Assembly: GCA_964503235.1 (NCBI GenBank)
Contig: CAZCZJ010000009.1
Coordinates: 1 to 41,376 of the forward strand
DNA: 41,376 bases
Direction of reading: 5' to 3'
Source of the DNA: W425 sp964503235
GTDB lineage: Bacteria > Chloroflexota > Dehalococcoidia > Dehalococcoidales > RBG-16-60-22
A program made the position numbers and the translations under genes. The notes beneath the pieces were generated by a model that was not told the DNA's origin, searched no databases, and saw only the letters and a list, made by a program, of their open reading frames with translations. Positions within the stretch are counted from its first letter, which is position 1, and each line of letters begins with the position of its first letter. Shown here one piece after another: positions 6,410 to 14,510 of this stretch.

Positions 6410-7165
6410 ATGCTCAAGATAAAAGACCTGTCCGTAGCTGTAGAGGATAAAGAGATAATACATGATGTGAATCTGACGATTAATAACGGCGAGACTCATG
6501 TCCTTTTCGGTCCCAACGGGGCGGGAAAGAGCACCCTGCTTATGGCGATAATGGGCTTCCCCAAGTATAAGATTACCAAGGGAAGCATTTCTTTTAAGGG
6601 TAAAGATATTACCGATTTAAGCGTTGATGAAAGAGCCCGTATGGGCATCGGCCTTTCATTCCAGCGCCCCCCGGTGGTCCGCGGCGTGAAAACGCAGGAC
6701 ATCGTCGCCGCCTGCCTGAGGGGACGCGGCGACGGTGATATCATCGGCGAACTGGCCAAAAAAGCCGACCTGAACGAGTTCCTGGAGCGCGATATCAATT
6801 ACGGATTTTCCGGCGGCGAGATAAAGCGTTCCGAGCTGATGCAGCTCCTGGCGCAGCGACCGGAACTTACGCTGCTGGACGAGCCCGAATCGGGCGTCGA
6901 CTTGGTAAATATCGTCCTTATCGGCGAACTGATGAACGACCTCCTGGAAAAGAACTGCCCTATCCAGCAGCGGAAATGCATGGGGCTTATCATCACTCAT
7001 ACCGGTCATATACTGGACTACGTCAATGCCCGCACCGGCTACGTAATGTGCGATGGCACGATAGGCTGCGTGGGCGACCCGCACGAGATGCTGGCGACAA
7101 TAAGAGAGAAGGGCTACGAGGAGTGTATAAAGTGCTATCTGGGGAGGATACCTTTACATGAGTAA
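6410..7165 (+). CDS. sufC: SufC-type Fe-S cluster assembly ATPase
   Basis: 251 aa ABC-type ATPase. Walker A GPNGAGKST is at 34-42, the Q-loop at Gln85, the signature FSGGE at 133-137, Walker B LTLLDEPE at 153-160 and the switch His197. It powers the SufBC(D) scaffold on which Fe-S clusters are built. The following scaffold gene overlaps its end by 8 bases, so translation is coupled. There is no separate sufD, sufS or sufU nearby. The pair corresponds to the two-gene SMS/SUF minimal arrangement found in archaea and deep-branching anaerobes. Confidence 0.92.
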   Translation: MLKIKDLSVAVEDKEIIHDVNLTINNGETHVLFGPNGAGKSTLLMAIMGFPKYKITKGSISFKGKDITDLSVDERARMGIGLSFQRPPVVRGVKTQDIVAACLRGRGDGDIIGELAKKADLNEFLERDINYGFSGGEIKRSELMQLLAQRPELTLLDEPESGVDLVNIVLIGELMNDLLEKNCPIQQRKCMGLIITHTGHILDYVNARTGYVMCDGTIGCVGDPHEMLATIREKGYEECIKCYLGRIPLHE

Positions 7166-8393
7166 GACAGATACGTCCAGGACCCACCAGGAAAAGGCAC
7201 AGGCCGCTATCGAGAAAAAGGCATCTCTCGGGGAGGATATCGATTTAACGAAATATACGGACGAGGATGATAAACCCGCCTACCACGACGACCCTTCCCA
7301 GCTACCGGCGAAGGCAAAAACCCAGATGCTGGATGCGGGTGTGATGCTGGACGACCCCAGCCAGCGTTCCGGCACCTATATCCAGATGGATAATACGCCT
7401 GTCCACAGCTCGGTCAGCCAGGACGGGGTAGAGGTAATGCCGGTCAGCCAGGCGATTCAAAAATATGACTGGATGCCGGACTACTGGTGGAACGCGGTAG
7501 CGGTAGACCAGGACAAGTATACCGCTAACATCGAGCTTAACCGGTACAACGGATATTTCATCCGGGCGTTGCCCGGTAAGAAAACGGTCTTTCCGGTACA
7601 GGCGTGCCTTTACCTGGCTAAAGACCAGCTGGTACAGAACGTGCATAATATCATCATCGCCGAGGAGAACTCGGAGATGCATATCATCACCGGCTGCACT
7701 ACCGCATCGAAAGAAGAGACGGGCCTGCACCTGGGAGTCTCCGAGTTTTATATCAAGAAGGGCGCCAAGGTTACCTTTACGATGATACACAGCTGGAGTC
7801 CCGAAATAGCCGTGCGACCGCGTAGCGGCGTCATTATCGAAGAGGACGGGCTTTTCATGAGCAATTATCTGCTGATGAAACCGGTGCAAACGCTGCAGAT
7901 GAATCCGTTAGCCAGATGCATCGGTGAAAACTCGACCGCCAGGTTCAACAGCATACTGGTAACCGGCGAGGGTTCGTCGCTGGATGTCGGCTCGCGGGTA
8001 ATCCTGGATGCCGAAGGGGCCCGTACCGAGATAATATCCCGCGCTATCACGACCGGGGGAGTAATCACCGCCCGGGGGTACATCGAAGGGAACGCTCCGG
8101 AGGTCAAGGGGCACCTGGAATGCCGCGGCCTGATACTGGGTAAGAAGGGTATTATACACGCTATACCGGAGTTAAAGGGAAATTTGGCCGGCATCGACCT
8201 GTCCCATGAGGCGGCCGTCGGCAAGATAGCCGAGGAAGAGGTGGAGTATCTCATGGCCCGGGGACTCACCCGTGAAGAGGCTACGGCTACCATCGTCAGG
8301 GGATTCCTCAGGGTGGATATCGAAGGACTGCCGCCGCTGCTGGCCAATGAACTCAAGAGAGCAGTGGCCGCCAGCGAGAAAGAAGTAATGTAG
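7158..8393 (+). CDS. sufB: SufB/SufD-family Fe-S scaffold (minimal SUF)
   Basis: 411 aa. The N-terminal ~150 residues are variable and acidic. The C-terminal two-thirds form the repetitive beta-helix of SufB/SufD (for example EGSSLDVGSRVILDAEGART and ARGYIEGNAPEVKGHLECRG). Late in the helix ECRGLILG carries a Cys, followed by an acidic/His element (HEAAVGKIAEEEVEYL) typical of SufB. As the only scaffold gene beside sufC, it probably acts as a homodimer in a SufB2C2 complex. It overlaps sufC by 8 bases and precedes the flavin reductase by 12. Confidence 0.88.
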   Translation: MSKTDTSRTHQEKAQAAIEKKASLGEDIDLTKYTDEDDKPAYHDDPSQLPAKAKTQMLDAGVMLDDPSQRSGTYIQMDNTPVHSSVSQDGVEVMPVSQAIQKYDWMPDYWWNAVAVDQDKYTANIELNRYNGYFIRALPGKKTVFPVQACLYLAKDQLVQNVHNIIIAEENSEMHIITGCTTASKEETGLHLGVSEFYIKKGAKVTFTMIHSWSPEIAVRPRSGVIIEEDGLFMSNYLLMKPVQTLQMNPLARCIGENSTARFNSILVTGEGSSLDVGSRVILDAEGARTEIISRAITTGGVITARGYIEGNAPEVKGHLECRGLILGKKGIIHAIPELKGNLAGIDLSHEAAVGKIAEEEVEYLMARGLTREEATATIVRGFLRVDIEGLPPLLANELKRAVAASEKEVM

Positions 8394-8405
8394 GCTGAGG
8401 TAAAA

Positions 8406-8930
8406 ATGAATCTGAATTCTTTACAAAAACTCGGTTACGGCATGTATATAATCGGTTCCTATAAGGGCGAAAAGCTCAACGCGCAGATTGCCAATACCGT
8501 ATTCCAGATAACCTCGGAGCCGCCGACGGTCGCAGTGAGTATCAACAAGAACAATCTGACGCATGAATACATCAAAGCCAGCCGGGTATTTAGCGCCTCG
8601 ATTCTCTGCCAGGCAGCGCCCCTGCCCTATATCGGCAGTTTTGGATTCAAATCCGGCCGGGATGTCGATAAACTGGCGAACGTCAATTATAAAATAGGTG
8701 AGACCAAGGCTCCGGTAGTCCTCGACCACGCGACCGCCTACCTCGAAGCGGAGGTAACCCAGGATGTCGACGTGGGAACGCACACCATTTTTATCGGCAG
8801 GGTTGTCGCTGCCGAAATTCTCACCGATGATGTTTGCATGACCTATGATTATTATCACCAGGTAAAGCGCGGGACCACTCCGAAAACGGCCCCGAGCTAC
8901 ATAGCTGAAGCGAAGGGAGGAAATAAGTAG
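8406..8930 (+). CDS. Flavin reductase-like FMN protein (flavoredoxin / Hrb N-domain type)
   Basis: 174 aa. A single flavin-reductase-like split-barrel domain with the N-terminal LQKLGYGMYIIGS, then NTVFQITSEPPTVAVSINK, and a late TIFIGRVVAAE. These resemble the N-terminal FMN domain of high-molecular-weight rubredoxin (Hrb), the NAD(P)H-dependent reductase of flavodiiron proteins. The rubredoxin that is fused in Hrb is here a separate gene beginning at the next base after this stop codon. Together they would pass electrons from NAD(P)H to rubredoxin and on to the flavodiiron protein encoded at 9508. The membership of the chain is an inference from fold and position. Confidence 0.85.
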   Translation: MNLNSLQKLGYGMYIIGSYKGEKLNAQIANTVFQITSEPPTVAVSINKNNLTHEYIKASRVFSASILCQAAPLPYIGSFGFKSGRDVDKLANVNYKIGETKAPVVLDHATAYLEAEVTQDVDVGTHTIFIGRVVAAEILTDDVCMTYDYYHQVKRGTTPKTAPSYIAEAKGGNK

Positions 8931-9095
8931 ATGGCTAAATACGAATGTACTGTCTGCGGTTATATCTATGACCCCGAACTCGGTGATGCCGAGGGTAATA
9001 TCCCACCGGGGACGCCTTTTGAGAAGCTGCCCGACGACTGGCTTTGTCCTGTTTGCGGGGCTCCCAAGAGCGATTTTGAAAAGGTAGAGGGCTAG
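8931..9095 (+). CDS. Rubredoxin
   Basis: 54 aa, a standard rubredoxin length. The iron ligands are Cys6 and Cys9 (CTVCGY) and Cys39 and Cys42 (CPVCGAPK). The conserved GDAEGNIPPGTPFEKLPDDW lies between them. The start ATG is immediately after the stop of the flavin-reductase gene and has GGGAGG upstream (8915-8920). It is the one-electron carrier expected between the flavin reductase and the flavodiiron and rubrerythrin-type proteins of this block. It is short enough to be missed by length-filtered gene calling. Confidence 0.97.
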   Translation: MAKYECTVCGYIYDPELGDAEGNIPPGTPFEKLPDDWLCPVCGAPKSDFEKVEG

Positions 9096-9105
9096 ACCAA
9101 GTAAG

Positions 9106-9492
9106 ATGATTGAGAATCTATCCAGTGAACAGATTGCCGGTATCCTGGAAACACTGCCTGCCGATATCTCTTTCGTTGATGAAGAGGATACGGTCAAATT
9201 CTGGAATAAACACGATACGCGGGTATTTAAAAGACCGAATTCGGCGCTGGGAAGGACCGTGCAGAAATGCCACCCTCCGGCCAGCGTAGATATGGTTAAT
9301 CAGGTAATATCCGATTTAAAAAACGGCAGGAAAGACTTCGAAGAGTTCTGGATAGACTTAAAAAATAGAAAGCTATATATCAAATATCTGGCGGTGAGGG
9401 ATAAAGAGGGGAAATACCTGGGCACGCTGGAGGTCAATCAGGATATCACGGATATTAAAAAAATCGAGGGTGAAAAAAAGCTGCCGAGATAA
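9106..9492 (+). CDS. Stand-alone PAS-domain protein (DUF438-type PAS)
   Basis: 128 aa containing little more than one PAS domain: an ETLPADISFVDEEDTVKFWN start, a central conserved KCHPP (Cys55-His56), and a YLGTLEVNQDIT end followed by a short charged tail. This type of PAS is usually fused to hemerythrin or DUF438 modules. Here it is free-standing, with no output domain, between rubredoxin and flavodiiron protein genes. Sensing O2, NO or redox through a bound cofactor is possible; the Cys-His pair could ligate metal or haem (speculative). It lies 16 bases before the next gene, so it is probably co-transcribed. Confidence 0.82.
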   Translation: MIENLSSEQIAGILETLPADISFVDEEDTVKFWNKHDTRVFKRPNSALGRTVQKCHPPASVDMVNQVISDLKNGRKDFEEFWIDLKNRKLYIKYLAVRDKEGKYLGTLEVNQDITDIKKIEGEKKLPR

Positions 9493-9507
9493 CGAGGAGG
9501 TTTTATA

Positions 9508-10692
9508 ATGCAAGCGAGAGAAATAACTACCGGTGTTTCTTACGTGGGCGCTATCGACTGGGATAGGCGGTTGTTCGACTCTCTGATTCCGCTGCCCGAC
9601 GGCACCAGCTATAATGCCTATTTCATAAAAGGGAAAGAGAAAACAGCCCTTATCGATACAGTTGACCCCACTAAAGAAAATGTCCTGGAAGAAAACCTTA
9701 AAAAACTCAATATCAAGAACATCGACTATGTTATCACCCACCACGCCGAGCAGGACCATTCCGGCACACTGCCGCGTATACTGGAGAAATATCCCAAAGC
9801 CAGAGTCATCTGTACTCCCCGCTGCCAAGAACTACTGATAAGTCTACTGGCAATCTCCGAGGACAGGATAGTGACCGTCGCTGATAAAGAGAGCATCTCC
9901 CTGGGCGGAAAGACCCTGGAGTTCATTCATTTTCCCTGGGTGCACTGGCCGGAGACGATGCTCAGCTATCTCAGGGAAGATAAGATACTGTTTCCCTGCG
10001 ACCTGTTCGGCGCCCACCTGGCGACCTCCGATTTATATGTAACCGACGAAGGGCAGGCATACGAGTCTGCCAAGCGGTACTACGCTGAAATCATGATGCC
10101 CTTCCGGACGAATATTCAGAAAAGCTGGAACAAACTCGATGAATACCCCATAGATATCATCGCTCCCAGCCACGGCCCTCTTCATAAGAAACCGGAATTT
10201 ATCATGGGGGCCTATAAAGACTGGGTTTTCAGCGAGCCGAAAAATACCGTGGTGCTTCCCTACATCTCGATGCACGGCAGCACCCGCCTGATGGTAGACC
10301 ACCTGGTTGGCTCCTTAATCGATAAAGGCGTAACCGTCAAACAATTCGACCTTACCGTTACCGATATCGGGAAGCTTGCCATGGAACTGGTGGATGCCGC
10401 CACCATCGTCCTGGGGGTTCCTACCGTCCTGGCCGGAGCTCATCCCAACGTAGTTTACGCCGCTTTCCTGGCGAATGCCCTCAGGCCTAAAGCGAAATTC
10501 GCGGCGATAATCGGTTCCTACGGCTGGGGTGGCAAGACCGTCGAGCAGTTGACCGGCCTGATTCCCAATCTTAAAGTGGAAGTCTTGGGAACGGTGCTCA
10601 GCCAGGGACTGCCGCGGGAAGCGGATTATAAAGCCTTGGATGAGCTGGCGGATACCATCGCCCGAAAGCATAAAGAATCGGGTATAAAGTAG
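9508..10692 (+). CDS. Flavodiiron protein (FprA/ROO family)
   Basis: 394 aa with an N-terminal metallo-beta-lactamase-like diiron domain and a C-terminal flavodoxin domain (from about residue 250). The diiron ligands are all present: His79, Glu81, Asp83/His84 (HHAEQDHSG), His146, Asp165 and His222. These correspond to the canonical set. The flavodoxin part has MHGSTRLM for FMN phosphate binding and GSYGWGG. The enzyme reduces O2 to water (or NO to N2O) in the cytoplasm, with electrons from rubredoxin. Rubredoxin and a putative reductase are encoded just upstream. GAGGAGG precedes the ATG. It is the classic oxygen-scavenging enzyme of strict anaerobes. Confidence 0.95.
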   Translation: MQAREITTGVSYVGAIDWDRRLFDSLIPLPDGTSYNAYFIKGKEKTALIDTVDPTKENVLEENLKKLNIKNIDYVITHHAEQDHSGTLPRILEKYPKARVICTPRCQELLISLLAISEDRIVTVADKESISLGGKTLEFIHFPWVHWPETMLSYLREDKILFPCDLFGAHLATSDLYVTDEGQAYESAKRYYAEIMMPFRTNIQKSWNKLDEYPIDIIAPSHGPLHKKPEFIMGAYKDWVFSEPKNTVVLPYISMHGSTRLMVDHLVGSLIDKGVTVKQFDLTVTDIGKLAMELVDAATIVLGVPTVLAGAHPNVVYAAFLANALRPKAKFAAIIGSYGWGGKTVEQLTGLIPNLKVEVLGTVLSQGLPREADYKALDELADTIARKHKESGIK

Positions 10693-10698
10693 ACCATG

Positions 10699-10730
10699 TT
10701 GACGACATACGGGTATGGATAGTATATACT
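10699..10730 (+). promoter_or_regulatory. Probable internal promoter before the double ferritin-like gene
   Basis: TTGACG (10699-10704) is followed after 18 bases by TATATA (10723-10728), or after 20 bases by TATACT (10725-10730). It would allow the ferritin-like/Rieske genes to be expressed apart from the upstream block. Confidence 0.45.
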
Positions 10731-10775
10731 ACTAGGAAAGCCTTTTCTTTTAAGTAATAGATATGGAGGTGTATC

Positions 10776-11660
10776 GTGGAGAAAGAAAAAATAATCGAAA
10801 TTCTGAATGCCGACCTTCAGGATGAGCATGGCGCTATTATTCAATACCTGAGCCATGCCTATGCCATCGGCGAGGGGGAGATGTCCTGCGAAATCGAGGC
10901 AACGGCTCGCGATGAGATGCGTCACCTGGACTGGCTGGCCGAGACTATCGTCGAGCTGGGCGGTAAGCCCAGTCTGAAAAGAGGCACCATGCGCATGGGA
11001 GGCAAGACGGTGCCCGAGTGGATGCAGAATAACGTGTTATTGGAAGAGGGTGCCATCAGTAATTACCAGGAACATATCAAGATGATTGACGACCCCAAGA
11101 TAAAACGCCTGTTAAAGCGAATCCTGGCCGACGAAAAGGCGCATCATGGGGACTTCGTGCACTTTGTGGAAAAGTCGAAGAGAGAGAACGCCGAAGACCA
11201 CCGGGGAGACCGCAAGGACAGTGTCACCAAGATGCTGAACTGGGGCATTGAGCATGAGTATACCGTTATTTTGCAATACCTCTTTCATTCCTATATGGCC
11301 CCGGATCCTGAAGATAAAAAGCAGTTCGAAGACCAGGCCATCAACGAAATGCAGCACCTCGGCTGGCTGGCCGAAGAGCTAGTTGACGGCGGGGGCAATC
11401 CGAAAATCGAGCACTCGACACCGGACCAGTCGACGCAGACGGATAAAATGCTGCAGGCGGATATTAAAATCGAAAAGGAAGTCGCCGAAGCCTATGATAA
11501 GGCCGCTAAGGAAGTGGAAGACCAGGGTTTGAAGGAACTGCTCATACGCATACGGGACAATGAGATTTACCATATCGATGTTTTCAGCGACCTGTTAGAA
11601 TTAGAGGAAAAACAGATGGGTTCGGGAAACGTAGGCGGTCTGCCTGATAGCGGAGGATAG
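10776..11660 (+). CDS. Double ferritin-like diiron protein (tandem bundle fusion)
   Basis: 294 aa made of two bacterioferritin/rubrerythrin-like four-helix bundles in tandem. Bundle 1 carries DEHGAIIQYL, RDEMRHL, EEGAISNYQEH and DEKAHHGDF. Bundle 2 carries EHEYTVILQYL, NEMQHLGWL, EKEVAEAYDKA and DNEIYHIDV. Both keep the full E...ExxH...E...ExxH ligand set. The joint falls at a charged linker near residues 132-146. A Gly/Ser-rich tail ends the protein. It starts with GTG 10776, backed by GGAGG at 10765-10769. Iron storage or peroxide/oxygen reduction in the cytoplasm is likely. The internal duplication is uncommon; single-bundle relatives are the norm. Confidence 0.82.
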   Translation: MEKEKIIEILNADLQDEHGAIIQYLSHAYAIGEGEMSCEIEATARDEMRHLDWLAETIVELGGKPSLKRGTMRMGGKTVPEWMQNNVLLEEGAISNYQEHIKMIDDPKIKRLLKRILADEKAHHGDFVHFVEKSKRENAEDHRGDRKDSVTKMLNWGIEHEYTVILQYLFHSYMAPDPEDKKQFEDQAINEMQHLGWLAEELVDGGGNPKIEHSTPDQSTQTDKMLQADIKIEKEVAEAYDKAAKEVEDQGLKELLIRIRDNEIYHIDVFSDLLELEEKQMGSGNVGGLPDSGG

Positions 11661-11662
11661 AT

Positions 11663-12013
11663 ATGGGAACTTTAGTTGAAGCGGGTAAAACCAGCCAATT
11701 TGAAAACGGCGTCATGAAAAAACTCGACATTCAGGGACGGGAGATATTGCTGGCTAGAGTGGACGATAACTATTACGCCGCAAATAATCGTTGTCCGCAC
11801 ATGAGCGGTGATTTATCGCGGGGGAAACTCGAAGGAACTGTAGTTACCTGTCCGCGGCATTCTTCGCAGTTCGATTTGAGAGACGGCAGCGTCGTCCGCT
11901 GGCTGAAGGCTTCCGGTGTTTTATCTAAAATAGGCGGGGCGCTGAAGCATTCCCGTCCGCTGACCACCTATAAGGTCACCGTCGAGGGTGACGCCGTTCT
12001 CGTGGAAATCTAA
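11663..12013 (+). CDS. Rieske [2Fe-2S] ferredoxin
   Basis: 116 aa, soluble. The 2Fe-2S ligands are Cys44-x-His46 (CPHMSG) and Cys63-xx-His66 (CPRHSSQFD). These are spaced as in NirD-like and dioxygenase-type Rieske ferredoxins, with no membrane anchor. The gene starts 2 bases after the previous stop, so it is almost certainly in the same transcript as the double ferritin-like protein. It may serve as that protein's electron donor. The C-terminal part (SRPLTTYKVTVEGDAVLVEI) is the usual closing strand pair. Confidence 0.92.
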   Translation: MGTLVEAGKTSQFENGVMKKLDIQGREILLARVDDNYYAANNRCPHMSGDLSRGKLEGTVVTCPRHSSQFDLRDGSVVRWLKASGVLSKIGGALKHSRPLTTYKVTVEGDAVLVEI

Positions 12014-12063
12014 AACAGGGTAAATACAGCCTGTATAATTAACGTTCAGGGAGGCGCAGGCCT

Positions 12064-12549
12064 ATGTCTATTGTTTTTTCCGGCAATGAACTCCTCAACA
12101 TCGCCATTTCCATCGAAAGAAGGGGCATGACTTTCTACGATATCATGGCCAAGTCCACCGATAACGAGGTGGCGCGGGCGGTTTTCGAGGCACTGGTTAA
12201 TATGGAGCGTGAGCATATTACTGTCTTCGAGGATATGATGGATCAAATCGATTCATCCCATACGTCGGAAAGCCCGAGTCCGGAGTATTCGGGGTATGTT
12301 CAAGCCCTGATTGATGAAGCTGTTTTTACCGATGACATGATAACGAGCGAGATGGCGACGCAGGCGGACAGTGATATCAAAGCTCTGGAGCTGGCTATCA
12401 GCGCCGAGAAGGACTCGATACTGTTTTACTACGAAATGAAAGACCTGATGCCGAAACAGACTCTTCCCGTGATAGAGAGGATAATCCTCGAAGAGAAATC
12501 GCATCTTCAGCAATTAACGGAAGTTAAGAAACGGCTGCAAACGACCTAA
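12064..12549 (+). CDS. Ferritin-like (rubrerythrin-type) diiron protein
   Basis: 161 aa with one ferritin-like bundle: ELLNIAISIERRGMTFYD in helix 1, MEREHITVFEDM (ExxH) in helix 2, ELAISAEKDSILFYYEM in helix 3 and LEEKSHLQQL (ExxH) in helix 4. There is no rubredoxin domain. It differs clearly from the ferritin-like protein at 5846, so the two are not recent copies. It is the third ferritin-like gene of this block and lies 50 bases after the Rieske gene. Likely roles are peroxide removal or iron handling. Confidence 0.85.
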   Translation: MSIVFSGNELLNIAISIERRGMTFYDIMAKSTDNEVARAVFEALVNMEREHITVFEDMMDQIDSSHTSESPSPEYSGYVQALIDEAVFTDDMITSEMATQADSDIKALELAISAEKDSILFYYEMKDLMPKQTLPVIERIILEEKSHLQQLTEVKKRLQTT

Positions 12550-12577
12550 ATAAAGAACGGACGGAATATAGCAGAAG

Positions 12578-13855
12578 ATGAACACGGCCAACAAAATGGT
12601 CCTGGGCTTATTGATATTGCTGGTAATTTACACGGCGGGGGTGGGTTTCTATTCCTATACGCTCAACCGGGATATAGACAGACTGGGGGAGCGTTTCTCC
12701 GCGCTGGAAGCGGAGCAGACCAACCGACTCGAAGCCCTCGATGCCGGTTTAGTCGATTTACAGAACGAGACCCTGGACAGACTGAACGCTCTGGAAGAAA
12801 AAATAGAAGAATCGCTGACCGGTATCGGTACCATACAGGAAGAAATATCAGGTGCTAATGAGGAAATCCTGGATATTACCTCGGGTCTGGGTGTACTCGA
12901 CGAACGTATTACCGAACTGGAAGGTGAACTGGCCGCATCCGGTATAGACCCCGAGGTCGTCTTTGCGCAGGTAAGCCCGGCTACGGTAAGAATCAGTGAC
13001 GGAGAGCTGACGCGAGGTTCGGGGGTTATTATGGACGCGGATAGCCATGTCATCACCGCCCAGCATGTTATCGACGGGCTGGCGGAAATATATGTGGTCA
13101 CGTACGACGGTCTGGTTTCAAAGGCAACCCTGGAGGGCGAGTGTGAATTCAGCGATATCGCCGTCCTGAAGATGGATAAAGACCCCGGTGTAGTTCCGCC
13201 GCCGTTCGCCGATTCCAGCCTGATAGTCCCGGGAGTTCCGGTGGTGGCTATCGGTGCTCCTAGTTTTGAAACTACTGATGAAAACAAGATGAGGGATACT
13301 TTAACTGCGGGTATTATAAGCCAGGTCAACCGGTATATAAAAATAGATGAGAAATGGATACCCAACCTGCTGCAGTTCGACGCCCCGGTTAACCCAGGGA
13401 ATTCGGGGGGGCCGCTATTTAACGCCGACGGAGAAATAGCCGGTATTGTGATAGCTAGGATAAGCGCTTCTCTGGGTGACGGTATATATTTTGCGGTATC
13501 CGCCAATAAAGCCAAGCGAGTCGCCGAAGAGATAATTGAAAAGGGTTTCTTCGACCATCCCTGGCCGGGAGTAATCATAGAAGAACTTCTACCGGAAGAA
13601 GTCTATGACCTGGGGCTTGAGACGGGTAACGGGGTATACGTCACCGGGGTGTTCGGCGGCAGTCCTGCCGAGGAAGCTGGAATAACGGCAGGCGATATCA
13701 TAATGTCGGTTAACGGGGTAGCGATGAGAAATATTGCCGACCTGACCTCATATATAGCCGAGTACACCAGTCCCGGTGATACGGTAATCCTGGAAATCTT
13801 ACGTGACGATACGATTGAAGAGCTTTCCGTAGAAATCGGCAGCAGAGAACAGTAG
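12578..13855 (+). CDS. HtrA/DegP-type membrane-anchored serine protease with PDZ domain
   Basis: 425 aa. An N-terminal membrane helix (about residues 8-28) is followed by a long coiled coil (about 30-120). The trypsin-like domain has the triad His163 (TAQHV), Asp193 (SDIAV) and Ser276 (GNSGGPL). A C-terminal PDZ domain (from about 330) includes GSPAEEAGITAGDIIMSVNG. It should face outside the cytoplasmic membrane and degrade damaged proteins. The coiled coil, longer than in most HtrA proteins, could set oligomerisation or distance from the membrane. It follows the ferritin-like gene by 28 bases and closes the stress block. Confidence 0.92.
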   Translation: MNTANKMVLGLLILLVIYTAGVGFYSYTLNRDIDRLGERFSALEAEQTNRLEALDAGLVDLQNETLDRLNALEEKIEESLTGIGTIQEEISGANEEILDITSGLGVLDERITELEGELAASGIDPEVVFAQVSPATVRISDGELTRGSGVIMDADSHVITAQHVIDGLAEIYVVTYDGLVSKATLEGECEFSDIAVLKMDKDPGVVPPPFADSSLIVPGVPVVAIGAPSFETTDENKMRDTLTAGIISQVNRYIKIDEKWIPNLLQFDAPVNPGNSGGPLFNADGEIAGIVIARISASLGDGIYFAVSANKAKRVAEEIIEKGFFDHPWPGVIIEELLPEEVYDLGLETGNGVYVTGVFGGSPAEEAGITAGDIIMSVNGVAMRNIADLTSYIAEYTSPGDTVILEILRDDTIEELSVEIGSREQ

Positions 13856-13867
13856 GCATAAAGATTA

Positions 13868-14437
13868 TCAGCTTTTTCCGTACTTGAGGAAAACGCCCAC
13901 CTTTTTTCGGTTAATCAGATTGAAGCCGAACCAGAGCAGTATCGCCAGCCCCACAACCTCCGGGATAAATACTTGGGGGTAGACAAACAGGTCCCAGAAC
14001 CAGAATGATAACCAGTCCTCCACATTAACCCGGTCGAAAGTAAAGCCCAGCAACGGCCATAACAAGGTCTTCGGCGTGAGCCATATCTGGTCCAGGAGAA
14101 GGTGGATGAAGGTACCGAAAGCCAGCACCAGCAGCCAGGTCTTGCGGCGGCGCCGATAGAGATAAAAGCCTGCGGCGGTCAGGATAACCAGGAAGAGAAG
14201 CGTATGGGCGTATATCCTCCCATTGCTGAACGTGTCCCTGAAGAGAAACACGCCTAACGGTTTATCAATGATATCCGGTAGCAGTGAACCGACGAGTAAA
14301 ATCCTGATGTCCACGTACTCCGAAAGCGACGTAAACCACGTTAAAATACCGTTTCCGGATTTCTTCTTAAAATTAGCGGCGCCAGCCAGCACCGTGGCCG
14401 CACCGAGCGTTATTCCGGTATGGGCGAGAAGCAGCAT
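13868..14437 (-). CDS. Membrane-bound YdjM-like putative metal-dependent hydrolase
   Basis: 189 aa, polytopic, with about five hydrophobic helices. LLAHTGITLGAA at the start, GSLLPDIIDKP, and HLLLDQ later are the His/Asp motifs of the DUF457/YdjM family of predicted membrane metal-dependent hydrolases. The substrate is unknown. The ATG at 14437 lies 73 bases from the divergent coaE start, so both share one promoter region. It converges on the HtrA gene, with 12 bases between and no visible terminator. Confidence 0.72.
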   Translation of the reverse strand: MLLLAHTGITLGAATVLAGAANFKKKSGNGILTWFTSLSEYVDIRILLVGSLLPDIIDKPLGVFLFRDTFSNGRIYAHTLLFLVILTAAGFYLYRRRRKTWLLVLAFGTFIHLLLDQIWLTPKTLLWPLLGFTFDRVNVEDWLSFWFWDLFVYPQVFIPEVVGLAILLWFGFNLINRKKVGVFLKYGKS

Positions 14438-14510
14438 ATTTATAATCCCTGTTAATTATAATATAATAAACGTACTTGAGGGAACTACTGAGCCTGAGGT
14501 GAAGCAGAGA

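Noticed and set aside
12655..13578. Minus-strand 307-aa frame antisense to the HtrA gene
   Set aside because: Ser/Pro-rich low-complexity shadow of the protease reading frame.
14223..14510. Upstream extension of coaE by 96 residues
   Set aside because: The extension is antisense to the divergent membrane gene. The conserved MKIVGLTGG start and a Shine-Dalgarno are at 14511.
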